The translations under genes were made by a program, and so were the position numbers. DNA of 64,000 nucleotides from Nonomuraea thailandensis (GTDB lineage: Bacteria > Actinomycetota > Actinomycetes > Streptosporangiales > Streptosporangiaceae): assembly GCF_024172165.1 (NCBI RefSeq), contig NZ_JAMZEB010000002.1, positions 3,555,501 to 3,619,500 on the forward strand, in the 5' to 3' direction. Positions 44,082-52,521 of the stretch are shown one piece after another. Below the pieces are notes generated by a model, which was given only the letters and a program-made list of their open reading frames with translations, was not told where the DNA came from and did not search any database. Positions within the stretch are counted from its first letter, which is position 1. Each line of letters begins with the position of its first letter.

Positions 44082-44099
44082 CATAAGCGTGGTGTTATG
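44082..44099. promoter_or_regulatory. Candidate LysR operator CATAA-N8-TTATG
   Basis: A perfect 5-bp-arm palindrome, AT-rich in a GC-rich background, lies 16 bp upstream of the LysR start and about 90 bp before the ABC ATPase start. Position and symmetry support a LysR site. Confidence 0.5.
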
Positions 44100-44188
44100 C
44101 CAGGTTATCGGGGCTGTCGTTGATCCACCGCCGGGCGGGGCTGGAGGCTTTCACGTGACGATCTGTGACCATTTTCGAGGGGAAGCTC

Positions 44189-44959
44189 GTGCATACGTAC
44201 GCGGATGGCGCCGCGCTGCGGCTCGCCGGCCTGTCCAAGTCCTTCGGCGGCTCGCCCGCGGTGGACGGGATCCACCTGGAGGTGCCCCGGGGCGCGTTCT
44301 TCGGCCTGGTGGGCCAGAACGGCGCGGGCAAGACCACCACCTTGTCGATGGCCGTCGGGCTGCTGCGTCCCGACGCCGGGACGGCGCACGTCTTCGGCGC
44401 CGACGTGTGGGCCGGCCCCGGCCGGGCCAAGGCGATGATCGGAGTGCTGCCGGACGGCCTGGCCATGCCGGAGCGGCTGACGGGCCGCGAGGTGCTCACG
44501 TACCTGGGCCTGCTGCGCGGCCTGGACAGGGACACCGTCGACCGGCGCGCCGGGGAGCTGCTGAGCGTGCTGGAGCTGGACGCGGCGGAGAAGACGCTCG
44601 TGATCGAGTACTCCACCGGCATGCGCAAGAAGATCGGCCTGGCCACGGCGCTGCTGCACGCGCCCAGGCTGCTGGTGCTGGACGAGCCGTTCGAGGCGGT
44701 GGACCCGGTGTCGGCGGCGACGATCAAGCAGATCCTGCGCGGTTTCGTCGCGGGCGGCGGCTCGATCGTGCTGTCCAGCCACGTGATGGCGCTGGTGGAG
44801 CAGCTCTGCGACCACGTGGCCGTGATCGACAGGGGCCGGGTGGCGGCCGTCGGCACGCTGGACGAGGTCAGGGCCGGTCAGAGCCTGGAGGACCGGTTCG
44901 TGGGCCTCGTGGACGCCCGCGGCGGCGGCGTGAAGGAGCTGGCGTGGCTGTCGAACTGA
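44189..44959 (+). CDS. ABC transporter ATP-binding protein
   Basis: 256 residues from GTG 44189, preceded by GAGGGG at good spacing; GTG 44165 is an alternative. Walker A GQNGAGKTTT, variant signature YSTGMRKKI, Walker B LLVLDEPFEAVD, H-loop SSHVM. DrrA/CcmA-like exporter ATPase. Overlaps the following permease gene by 16 bp. Confidence 0.92.
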   Translation: MHTYADGAALRLAGLSKSFGGSPAVDGIHLEVPRGAFFGLVGQNGAGKTTTLSMAVGLLRPDAGTAHVFGADVWAGPGRAKAMIGVLPDGLAMPERLTGREVLTYLGLLRGLDRDTVDRRAGELLSVLELDAAEKTLVIEYSTGMRKKIGLATALLHAPRLLVLDEPFEAVDPVSAATIKQILRGFVAGGGSIVLSSHVMALVEQLCDHVAVIDRGRVAAVGTLDEVRAGQSLEDRFVGLVDARGGGVKELAWLSN

Positions 44960-46713
44960 CGCTGGTCCGCATGAAGCTCGCGCTCCTGCGCCACTCGCGG
45001 GAGGGCAAGCAGGGGGCGATGACGTCCACGGGCGCCGCCCTGGGCGTGGTCCTGGCGGGCGGCACGCTCTGGCTGTCCGTGAGCGGTGACGCCGGCGCGC
45101 TGGCGGCGGCGTACGCGGTGTGGATGCTGGGCTGGACCCTGGGCCCGGTCGTCATGGGCGGCGGCGACGAGTCTCTCAGGCCGGAGCACTTTTCCCTGGC
45201 CGGGCTCAAGGCGCACCGCCTGGCGGGCGGCCTGCTGGCGGCGGCGTTCGTCGGCACGGCCCCGCTGGTCGGCCTGGCCGCCCTGCTCGGACTGGCGGTG
45301 TCCGGGGGCCGGGAGGGCGTGGCCGGGCTGCTGACGGCCGTGCCCGCGATCGTGTTGCAGCTCGCCCTGTTCGTCCTGCTGTCGAAGGTGGCCGTGGGCC
45401 TGCTCGGGCTGGCGCTGCGCTCTCGTCTGGGAGCGATCGGCGCCGGTCTGATCAACGGGGCCGTCCTGGCGGCGGGCTGCCAGATCTGGGTGTTCCTGGC
45501 GGCGTTCGACCAGAGCGGCGTGCCCGCGGCGGTCTGGCTCCTGCCCTCGGGCTGGGGGCTGCTCGCCGTCCGGGGCGACCTGGCCGCGCTCGCCGCGCTC
45601 GCCGTCCTCGACCTGCTGCTGCTGGCCGCCTGGACCGTGCTGCTGTCCAGGAGGTCAGGGGCGCCGCGCACGTCGGGCCGTCCCCGCCGGTCGATCGCGG
45701 CGCGCGGCGCGGGCGGCGCGGTGGCCGCCAAGGAACTGCGCACGTGGTCTCGCGACCTGGCGCGCAACCACCAGTTCGTCTTCGCCCTGTCGTTCGGCGT
45801 CTGCTTCGCGGCCGCCCCGCTCATCATCGGCTGGGACGGCATGCTCCCGGCCGCCGGCCCGATCTTCGTCGTGATGGCCGCCTCGATGACGTCCAACCTG
45901 TACGGCACCGACGGCACCGCGCTGTGGCTCACCCTGCTCACCCCGGACGGCGACGACGTGCGCGGACGCCAGCATGCCTGGCTGGCCGTGATCGCCCCGG
46001 CGGCGCTCGTGATCACCGTCGTGACCACGGCGATCGCCGGCGGGCGGTGGCCGCTCGTGCTCGCGCTGCTGCCCGCCCTGCTGGGCGGCGCCGCCGGGCT
46101 GGTGCCCCTGCTGTCGGTGTACGGCCTCATCCCGGGCACCGACCCGGCCCGGCGCGGCGGCAACCCGCTGCGCGTCAGCGACGACAGCGGCGGCCTGACA
46201 GGTCTGGCCTACCTCATGCTCGCCCTCGTCGCCGCGACCGGCGTGCCCGCCGGCCTGGTGGCCTCGTCGTACGGCTGGGCCGGCGTGCCCACCGGCACGG
46301 CGACGGGCCTGCTGTGTTACTGGGCCCTCGGCCGGCTGGCCGGGCACCGGCTCCGTGCCCGGGGACCGGAGCTGCTGCAGACCATGCGCACCGGCCGCCG
46401 CCCGGGCACGGCCTCCCGCCTGGCCAGCCTGCCCAGGCATCGCCAGGCCGTCGCCTGGACCGGCTTCGGCCTGGGCGCCGTCCCCCTGTTCCCCCAGGGC
46501 GTCGTCGCCGGGATCCTCGTCGCGAACGGCTTCGAGCGCCACACCTGGTTCCTGGCCACCTACATGCCACCCGGCCTCCGCTGGCCGGTCGTCACGGGCA
46601 TGATCCTGCTCGGCCTGACCACCTACGGCATGGCGTTCCTCCAGGCCCGCCGAGCCGGGCTCGCGGCGAACCACCCCAGAAGTCTCCGAGCACGAAGGCC
46701 GGCCCCCCACTAG
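44944..46713 (+). CDS. ABC transporter permease, about 12 helices
   Basis: 589 residues from GTG 44944, inside the end of the ATPase gene. Hydrophobic with about 12 membrane segments in two halves separated near residue 240 by a cytoplasmic loop (KELRTWSRDLARNHQFVF). Large two-half ABC-2-like permease of the type paired with a single ATPase. Substrate unknown. Confidence 0.85.
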   Translation: MAVELTLVRMKLALLRHSREGKQGAMTSTGAALGVVLAGGTLWLSVSGDAGALAAAYAVWMLGWTLGPVVMGGGDESLRPEHFSLAGLKAHRLAGGLLAAAFVGTAPLVGLAALLGLAVSGGREGVAGLLTAVPAIVLQLALFVLLSKVAVGLLGLALRSRLGAIGAGLINGAVLAAGCQIWVFLAAFDQSGVPAAVWLLPSGWGLLAVRGDLAALAALAVLDLLLLAAWTVLLSRRSGAPRTSGRPRRSIAARGAGGAVAAKELRTWSRDLARNHQFVFALSFGVCFAAAPLIIGWDGMLPAAGPIFVVMAASMTSNLYGTDGTALWLTLLTPDGDDVRGRQHAWLAVIAPAALVITVVTTAIAGGRWPLVLALLPALLGGAAGLVPLLSVYGLIPGTDPARRGGNPLRVSDDSGGLTGLAYLMLALVAATGVPAGLVASSYGWAGVPTGTATGLLCYWALGRLAGHRLRARGPELLQTMRTGRRPGTASRLASLPRHRQAVAWTGFGLGAVPLFPQGVVAGILVANGFERHTWFLATYMPPGLRWPVVTGMILLGLTTYGMAFLQARRAGLAANHPRSLRARRPAPH

Positions 46714-47085
46714 GACGCCCTCACCGGCAAGACCCCTGGACGCGTTCGCGCCGCTCGTCCCCGCCTGCCTCACCCTCCGGAGGCACCGGCGCGAGGGCGC
46801 GGCACCGATGGCGGCGAACGGGTGCCCGGCCTTCCTCAGATGCCGCTGCGCCTGCGGCCCTCGCAGAGCGCGGCCGAGGGGTCAAGGGCGAGCCCCAGCG
46901 ACCGGTGCGCCTCGGACAGCGCCTCGGCGTGCCGTCCCAGGCGGTGGTGCGCCTCGGCGCGGCCCGGCAGCACGTCGTCCAGCGGGTGCCGGGGTACTGG
47001 GCGATCTCCAGGCTCCGGGCGGAAGGCGCCGCTCGGCCTGCCGGAGCCGGGCGAGCAGGATGTGCGCCGAGGCCGTCCTGCACGC
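46714..47085. other. Decayed region with a TPR-like remnant
   Basis: 372 bp without an intact gene. On the minus strand around 46845-46995 a frame reads GRAEAHHRLGRHAEALSEAH followed by RSLGLALD and then stops, resembling one TPR unit of a regulator. It has no start and is probably debris. Confidence 0.35.
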
Positions 47086-47298
47086 TCAGTCCGGCTGGTA
47101 GCCGCCCTCCGGCTCGGCGCCGCCGGCGGGCCTGACCGGTAGGCCGGAGGCCTCCCAGGGCATCTGCCGCGACACGGCGCCGGCCCCCGTCTTCTCGATG
47201 CAACTCCCCGTGCACGGGGTCGCCCACGCGGCCGTTCCGCCGAACGTCACGACGGTCGTGGCCAGCAGACTCACCGCAGTCCCTGCGAGTTTCCGCAT
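47086..47298 (-). CDS. Possible 70-residue secreted peptide
   Basis: ATG 47298 follows GAAGGATGG at good spacing. Residues 1-26 form a convincing signal peptide (MRKLAGTAVSLLATTVVTFG, ending AAWA). The mature part, about 43 residues, has two Cys (PCTGSC) and an acidic C-terminus. No family recognised. It lies in a decayed patch downstream of a broken XRE gene, which lowers confidence, but start and signal sequence are intact. Confidence 0.45.
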   Translation of the reverse strand: MRKLAGTAVSLLATTVVTFGGTAAWATPCTGSCIEKTGAGAVSRQMPWEASGLPVRPAGGAEPEGGYQPD

Positions 47299-47354
47299 GA
47301 TCGTCCATCCTTCGGTAGTTGTTGTCTGGCTTGTTCCGTACGGGGTGGATGCCG

Positions 47355-47815
47355 GGGCATGGAAGCACGAAGCCGGTTCCGTCCTGCCCGCAGCCGGGGC
47401 GAGAGCGCGGCGGCGAGCGGGCTGGCCACGAGCACGTCCAGTAGCGGCCCTCGACGAAGGCGGGGAACGGAAGCTCCGCGACCAGGCGGGCGGTGCTCGC
47501 CGGTACGGTCTCGCGCCGGGTCCTGCCCCGATTCCGGCGCGGTCGCTCCACCGCGAGGCTGATCAGGTACGCGTCGTCCTCGAGCTGCAGGACACGTCCG
47601 ATCGACTCGAGCACGTGGACCGAAGGGTTGCGGTCACGGCCCTGCTCCAGGCGCAGGTAGTACTCGGCGCTGGTCCCGGAGAGCATCGCGACCTCTTCGC
47701 GGCGCAGCCCGGGGACCCGGCGGGTGCCGATGACCGGAATTCCGGCCTGCTCGGGAGTGACGAGCTCGCGGCGGGCCCGGAGGTAGTCGCCGAGGACGTT
47801 CGGCTCATGCGGCAT
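47355..47815 (-). pseudogene. XRE-MmyB regulator, frameshifted and truncated (third copy)
   Basis: ATG 47815 begins MPHEPNVLGDYLRARRELVT, with the helix-turn-helix block intact (RRVPGLRREEVAMLSGTSAE, YYLRLEQGRDRNPS). After FVEGRY (near 47440) the frame fails. Loss of one C in TACCTGGAC restores LDVLVASPLAAALSPRL, matching FDVLTANALATALSPRL in the copy at 41928. Homology stops soon after (GRNRLR), so most of the ligand-binding domain is missing. It faces a broken SDR gene, probably its former target. Confidence 0.8.
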
Positions 47816-47861
47816 GTCTGCCACGGTAACCCCGCGGCGGCCCGGCCTGGCTCCTCCCTGC

Positions 47862-47872
47862 CACTACCAGTG
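47862..47872. promoter_or_regulatory. CACTACCAGTG palindrome in dead XRE/SDR gap
   Basis: A 4-3-4 palindrome in the divergent region between the broken XRE and SDR genes. CACTACC also occurs just upstream of the intact copy at 41928 (near 41911). Likely a relic operator. Confidence 0.4.
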
Positions 47873-47932
47873 TCACGGGGAGCCTGGTCCGCCGGCGCCG
47901 GTCCGCGCGACGCTGACCCGGGCCGGGAGACG

Positions 47933-48552
47933 CGGCCGTTCGCCGAGGACGACTGGTCGCCTCTCGACGGCCCGGGCGTCGACGCGTACGGCAGGAGCAA
48001 GATCCTCGCCGAACGCGCGGCCCGGGACTTCGTCCGGACCGGGGGAGGCCGCATGGAGCTGGCCACGATCTGCCCGGTGGCCACCATGGGACCGGTCCTG
48101 GGCAGGGCCGTCTCCGGCGCGAACCACATCGTCCGGCGCAGCCTGAACGGTGACCTGCCGGGATACCCGGACCTGTACGTCCGGGTGGTCGACGTCCGCG
48201 ACGTGGCGGCCGCGCGGGTCGTGGCGATGACCGCGCCAGGCGCCGCCGGCCGGCGGTTCCTCGTGGCGAGCGGTGAGGCCGCCATCGCGATGAAGGAGAT
48301 CGGCGTCATCCTCCGCGAACGGTCGGCGACGCGGCCAGGCGGGTCCCGACGCGCTCCATCCCCGACGTGGCCGTCCGTCTCACCGCGCCCTTCAGGGCGG
48401 GGTTCAGGCCCGTCGCCGCGGATCTCGGCCACGTCAGGCGCGTGTCGAACGAGAAGGCGCGCAGGCTGCTCGACCTGCGGCCACGATCGTCTTCTGAGGC
48501 GATCGTGGCGTCGGCCGAGAGCATGATCGCCCAGTCGCCCGTCAAGGCTTGA
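47933..48552 (+). pseudogene. NAD-dependent epimerase/SDR, N-terminal half missing and frameshifted
   Basis: Starts abruptly at RPFAEDDWSPLDGPGVDAYG, where the YxxxK catalytic motif (YGRSK) is intact, and runs through VDVRDVAAARVVAMTAPGAA. The Rossmann half with its glycine motif is absent. Near 48318-48330 the frame shifts: the expected ARRVPTRSIPDVAVRLTAPF continues in another frame and ends KARRLLDLRPRSSSEAIVAS...at 48552. Dihydroflavonol-reductase-like family. Non-functional. Confidence 0.8.
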
Positions 48553-48615
48553 CCGGACGACCTCCCCGACGGGCCGGCGAAGGTGCCGTACGTCATGCGC
48601 GCACGCGGCTCCGAG

Positions 48616-49389
48616 TCAGATGGCCGCGTCCAGGAGGCAGCGAGGGGTTCCGTGCAGGTCGTCCACGACCACTCGCCCGGCCACGCCGAACACGTCGGCC
48701 AGCAGGGCCGGTGTGATCACGTCCGCCGGCCTGCCGTCGGCCCAGATTCGCCCTTCGTGGAGTGCGACGATGCGCTCGGCGAAGCGGGCCGCGTGGTCAA
48801 GCTCGTGCAGGACGGTCACGACGGTGAGGCCGCGGGCCTCGCGCAGGGCGCGCACGAGGTCGAGGACCTCCAGCTGGTGGCGGATGTCCAGGTGGGCGGT
48901 CGGCTCGTCGAGGAGCAGGATGCCGGTGTTCTGGGCCACGGCGAGCGCGAGCCGGACGCGCTGGCGCTCGCCGCCCGACAGCGTGTCGAGGACGCGGTCG
49001 GCGAGGTGGGTGACTCCGGCCAGCTCCAGCGCCTCGTCCATGGAGTCCGACTCCCACAGCAGTCCCAGGGGTCCCCGGTGCGGGTAGCGGCCCTGCCTCA
49101 CGAGCTCGCGGACGGTGAGCGCGGGGACGGGCGGCAGGGTCTGGTGCAGGACGGCCAGCCGCTGGGCCACCTGCCGGCGTGACAGGGCGGCCAGGTCCGT
49201 CCCGCCGAGCAGGATCCGGCCGGACGACGGCTTGAGCAGGCCCGCGACGAGGCGCAGCAGCGTGCTCTTGCCGCACCCGTTCACGCCGACGAGGGCGACG
49301 AACTCGCCGGCTTCGACGGCCAGGTCGATCCCGGCCAGCACGGGGCGGGTGGCGTACGAGAAGTGCAGGTCCTGGACCATGACGCTCAT
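48616..49389 (-). CDS. Siderophore-type ABC importer ATPase (FecE/FepC family)
   Basis: 257 residues from ATG 49389, overlapping the permease stop (ATGA). Walker A GVNGCGKSTL, Q-loop LHQTLPPVPALTV, signature LSGGERQRV, Walker B ILLLDEPTAHLD, H-loop VLHELDHA. Last gene of a four-gene metallophore uptake operon read from 52407. Confidence 0.92.
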   Translation of the reverse strand: MSVMVQDLHFSYATRPVLAGIDLAVEAGEFVALVGVNGCGKSTLLRLVAGLLKPSSGRILLGGTDLAALSRRQVAQRLAVLHQTLPPVPALTVRELVRQGRYPHRGPLGLLWESDSMDEALELAGVTHLADRVLDTLSGGERQRVRLALAVAQNTGILLLDEPTAHLDIRHQLEVLDLVRALREARGLTVVTVLHELDHAARFAERIVALHEGRIWADGRPADVITPALLADVFGVAGRVVVDDLHGTPRCLLDAAI

Positions 49390-50387
49390 TGCGATCTTCC
49401 CAGTCTGATCAGGACGGCGGAGCCGGCCAGTGCGGTGATCACGCCGGTCGGGACGCCGAGCCGGTGCGTGCCGTTGAGGAGGTGCCCGGCGAGCTGGGCG
49501 AGGCTGTCCGCGCCGGCCAGCGCGACGGCCCCGATGACGGCGGCGGCCAGGACCCGGCCGCCGAGCCTGCGCGCGACGTGCGGGGCGACCAGGCCGACGA
49601 AGGCGATCGCCCCCGCCAGGCTGGCAGCGCCGGCGGTCAGCGCGATGGCCACGGCCAGCGCGATGGCCCGGCCGAGGGCGGGGTGCAGGCCGAGCGAGGC
49701 GGCGTGGTCGTCGCTGGGCGCGAGCACGGCCAGCAGGCCCGAGCAGGCCCACGCCAGGGCGATGCCGCCGGCGATCCACCAGGAGGCGAAGGCCAGGTGC
49801 TCCCAGACCCGTCCTTCCACCGAGCCGATCAGCCAGCGCAGCGCGTTGCCGAACCTGCTGGGCTGGTAGGCGAGCAGCATCGTGGTCAGCCCGGCCAGCA
49901 GCGCGCTGCCGAGCAGGCCGTGGACCACCAGGTTGGCCGGGTCGCGGCCCGCCGACAGCAGCCAGGTGACCCCGCCGCCCAGCGCGCCCCCGGCGAGCGC
50001 GGCGAGCAGCGCTCCGGCGGCGGAGTCGGCGGGGAACAGGCCGAGGGTGAGCCCGCCGAGGATGCCGAGCACCGCGCCGGGGTTCACGCCGGAGAACTCG
50101 GGCGCGGCCAGCGAGTTGCGCAGCGTCGCCTGGAGCACGTACCCGGAGACGCCCAGGGCCGCGCCGGTGAGCAGGGCGGTGAGCAGCCTGGGCACGCCGA
50201 GCTCCCACACGATCTTCTCGGCCTGGCCGTCGGCGGCGCCGTCGAGCAGGCCCGTGATGGCGCCCAGCGGCTGTCCGGAGACGAGCAGGTGCAGGGCCGC
50301 GACCGCCGCGAGCAGCGCCGCCGCCATGGCCGCCCGGCTGGACCCGGCGCTGCGCGCGCCGGGCGCCGTCCTTGTCGTGAGCGTCAT
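49386..50387 (-). CDS. FecCD-family permease
   Basis: 333 residues, ATG 50387 overlapping the upstream stop. About nine to ten membrane helices. Signatures VPRLLTALLTGAALGVSGYV, LQATLRNSLAAPEFSGVNPG and GAIAFVGLVAPHVARRLGG identify FecCD/BtuC-type permeases. Forms the channel with the adjacent permease. Confidence 0.92.
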   Translation of the reverse strand: MTLTTRTAPGARSAGSSRAAMAAALLAAVAALHLLVSGQPLGAITGLLDGAADGQAEKIVWELGVPRLLTALLTGAALGVSGYVLQATLRNSLAAPEFSGVNPGAVLGILGGLTLGLFPADSAAGALLAALAGGALGGGVTWLLSAGRDPANLVVHGLLGSALLAGLTTMLLAYQPSRFGNALRWLIGSVEGRVWEHLAFASWWIAGGIALAWACSGLLAVLAPSDDHAASLGLHPALGRAIALAVAIALTAGAASLAGAIAFVGLVAPHVARRLGGRVLAAAVIGAVALAGADSLAQLAGHLLNGTHRLGVPTGVITALAGSAVLIRLGRSQ

Positions 50388-51397
50388 GCGGCGGCCCGCT
50401 TCCGCAGCAGGACGGCCCCCGTCAGGACGCCGGCCAGTGCCGTCCACGCGCCCAGCGGGGTCTCGACCGGGGCGAACGCCAGGCGCGCCGCCACGTCGGC
50501 CGTCAGGGTGACCAGCGCGCCCAGCGCGGCCGACCACGGCAGCCAGCTCCGGACCCCCGCCTGCGGGCGCAGCCTTCTGGCCACCACCGGCGCCAGGAAC
50601 CCCACCCACGCGATCGGGCCGCACGGCCCGGTGACGGCGCCGATCAGCAAGGTCGCCACAGCCAGCACCCCCAGCCGGGCCCGGTTCACGCGGCTGCCGA
50701 GGGAGGCCGCCGCGTCGTCGCCGAGCCGCAGCAGGCCGAGCGCGGGCACGCAGAGCACCACGAGCGGGAGCGCGACGGCGAACCACGGCAGCGTCCTGGC
50801 GGTCTGCTCCCACATCAGGCCGGACAGGCTGCCGACCAGGTAGCGGAAGAGCATGTCGTACTGGAGCCGGTCGGCGGTGGCCATCACGGCCAGCAGGAGC
50901 GCCTGGATCCCGGTCGAGACGGCGGCGCCGATCAGCAGGACGCCGCCGGCGCTGCGCCCGGACCGGGCCGCGGCCAGCGTGGCGAGCCCGCCGAGCGCGG
51001 CGCCGAGCAGGCCGGCCAGCGGGTACAGCGAGGGGGAGATGGGCAGCGTCCACACCACGCACACGCTCACGGCCAGCGCGGCGCCGGTCGAGACGCCGAG
51101 CATCTCCGGGACGGCGAGCGGGTTGCGCAGCGACTCCTGCAGGAGGAGCCCCGCCGTGCCGATGGCCGCGCCGCCGAGCAGGCCGATCAGCACGCGCGGG
51201 ACGCGCAGCTCCCAGACCACGACGTGCGCGATCGAGTCCGGTGCGAGCGACAGGAGGTCATGAGGGGACACGAAGGGCGTGCCCAGGCACAGTCCGGCCA
51301 GCGCCACGGCGGCCAGGCCGAGCCCGGCCGCCCACGGCGCGAGCGTGAAGGGGCGCCCGGCGGTGTCCGCCGGGCGCCCGTCGAGCGCCGTGCTCAT
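50384..51397 (-). CDS. FecCD-family permease
   Basis: 337 residues, ATG 51397 overlapping the binding-protein stop as ATGA. Signatures RVPRVLIGLLGGAAIGTAGL, LQESLRNPLAVPEMLGVSTG and GPIAWVGFLAPVVARRLRP. Heterodimer partner of the 49386-50387 permease. Confidence 0.92.
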   Translation of the reverse strand: MSTALDGRPADTAGRPFTLAPWAAGLGLAAVALAGLCLGTPFVSPHDLLSLAPDSIAHVVVWELRVPRVLIGLLGGAAIGTAGLLLQESLRNPLAVPEMLGVSTGAALAVSVCVVWTLPISPSLYPLAGLLGAALGGLATLAAARSGRSAGGVLLIGAAVSTGIQALLLAVMATADRLQYDMLFRYLVGSLSGLMWEQTARTLPWFAVALPLVVLCVPALGLLRLGDDAAASLGSRVNRARLGVLAVATLLIGAVTGPCGPIAWVGFLAPVVARRLRPQAGVRSWLPWSAALGALVTLTADVAARLAFAPVETPLGAWTALAGVLTGAVLLRKRAAA

Positions 51398-52407
51398 CCG
51401 GTGGCCTTGGCGAGCGCCTCGTCCAGGATGATGCCGAACGCCCTGGTGCCGCGGCCCGACGACCACAGCTCGGTCGGGACCTCGTGCACCTTGCCCGCGG
51501 CCACGGCGGGCACGCGCTTCCACACCGGGTTGTCCTTGTAGTGCTCGCTGACGGAGGTGCCGAAGGACTGGATGAAGATGACCTGGGGCGCCTTGGCCAG
51601 GATCTCCTCCACGCTGTAGGCCTGCGCGGTCTCGAAGCCGCCGCCCTTGCTGGGCCAGGGGTAGGCGAAGAACTGCGACATGAAGTGGCCCAGCACGTCC
51701 TCGGTGGTGTTCACCCCGACCGAGGTGCCGCCGTACATCGCCAGGACCGGCTTCTTGTCCAGCCCCGCGGCCCTGGCCTTGGCGAGCCCGTCGGCGAGCT
51801 TGGCGCGGAAGCGTGTCTCGGCCGCCGCCTGCTGCTGCCCGCGGTCGGTGAGCTGGGCGAGCGCGCGCAGGTAGCCGATCGAGTCGTCGTAGGACTTCAC
51901 CTGCACCACCCACAGCGGCGCGAACTTCTCCACGGCGGTCCTGAGCTGGTCGTGCACCCCGGCCAGGCCGATCACCAGGTCCGGCTTCGCCTCGGCGATC
52001 CTGGCGACGTCCTCGCCGCCGAAGCTGCCGGGGATGACGGGGATGTCGGCGCCCTTCGCGCCGAGGTAGTCAGGGCGGGACAGGAGCTTGGGGGTCGTGG
52101 TGGCCACCGGTGCCAGGCCCAGCTCGACGAGGGCGTCGTCGCACAGGCCGGTCAGGCACACCACGCGTTCGGGCTTCTTCTTCAGCGTGAACGTCTTGCC
52201 ATGCGGATCGGAGACGGTCAGGGCCGCGGAGACGGGGGCGGGGGTCACCTCGGCGGCCTGCCGGGTCGCAGGGGCGGCGGCGGCGCCGGTGCGGGGGTCG
52301 CTCTGGCCGCAGGACGTCACCAGGGCGAGCAGGACGACCGCGATCAGGGGCCGCCTCGTCGCCGGCCAGAAGCGCTGACCGGCGGGGGAGAGAGCGCCGC
52401 GGCGCAT
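51394..52407 (-). CDS. Metallophore-binding lipoprotein (FepB/FecB family)
   Basis: 337 residues from ATG 52407 with GGAGGT upstream; an earlier start at 52437 would fall in the regulatory box. Lipobox LVTSC. Family-8 binding-protein features: KKKPERVVCLTGLCDDALVE, IPGSFGGEDVARIAEAKPDL, PQVIFIQSFGTSVSE. First gene of the uptake operon, with a Fur/Zur-like box directly upstream. The cargo is probably a siderophore or other metal chelate. Confidence 0.9.
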   Translation of the reverse strand: MRRGALSPAGQRFWPATRRPLIAVVLLALVTSCGQSDPRTGAAAAPATRQAAEVTPAPVSAALTVSDPHGKTFTLKKKPERVVCLTGLCDDALVELGLAPVATTTPKLLSRPDYLGAKGADIPVIPGSFGGEDVARIAEAKPDLVIGLAGVHDQLRTAVEKFAPLWVVQVKSYDDSIGYLRALAQLTDRGQQQAAAETRFRAKLADGLAKARAAGLDKKPVLAMYGGTSVGVNTTEDVLGHFMSQFFAYPWPSKGGGFETAQAYSVEEILAKAPQVIFIQSFGTSVSEHYKDNPVWKRVPAVAAGKVHEVPTELWSSGRGTRAFGIILDEALAKATG

Positions 52408-52421
52408 GGGACCTCCAGGTG

Positions 52422-52436
52422 TGAAAACCATTATCA
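52422..52436. promoter_or_regulatory. Fur/Zur-like box 1
   Basis: TGAAAACCATTATCA fits a 7-1-7 Fur-superfamily box (compare TGATAAT-N-ATTATCA and the Zur form TGAAAATGATTTTCA). It lies 15 bp before the binding-protein ATG. Confidence 0.7.
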
Positions 52437-52447
52437 ACTCTAGACGG

Positions 52448-52462
52448 TGAAAATAGTTATCA
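52448..52462. promoter_or_regulatory. Fur/Zur-like box 2
   Basis: TGAAAATAGTTATCA, same 7-1-7 form, 60 bp before the divergent ABC exporter/importer start. Centre-to-centre distance to box 1 is 26 bp. The pair implies metal-dependent repression of both operons. Confidence 0.7.
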
Positions 52463-52521
52463 TTTACGCTCGCTTCGCATCAAGGGCATTCCATGCCTCG
52501 AACGGATCGGAAGGACAGCGA

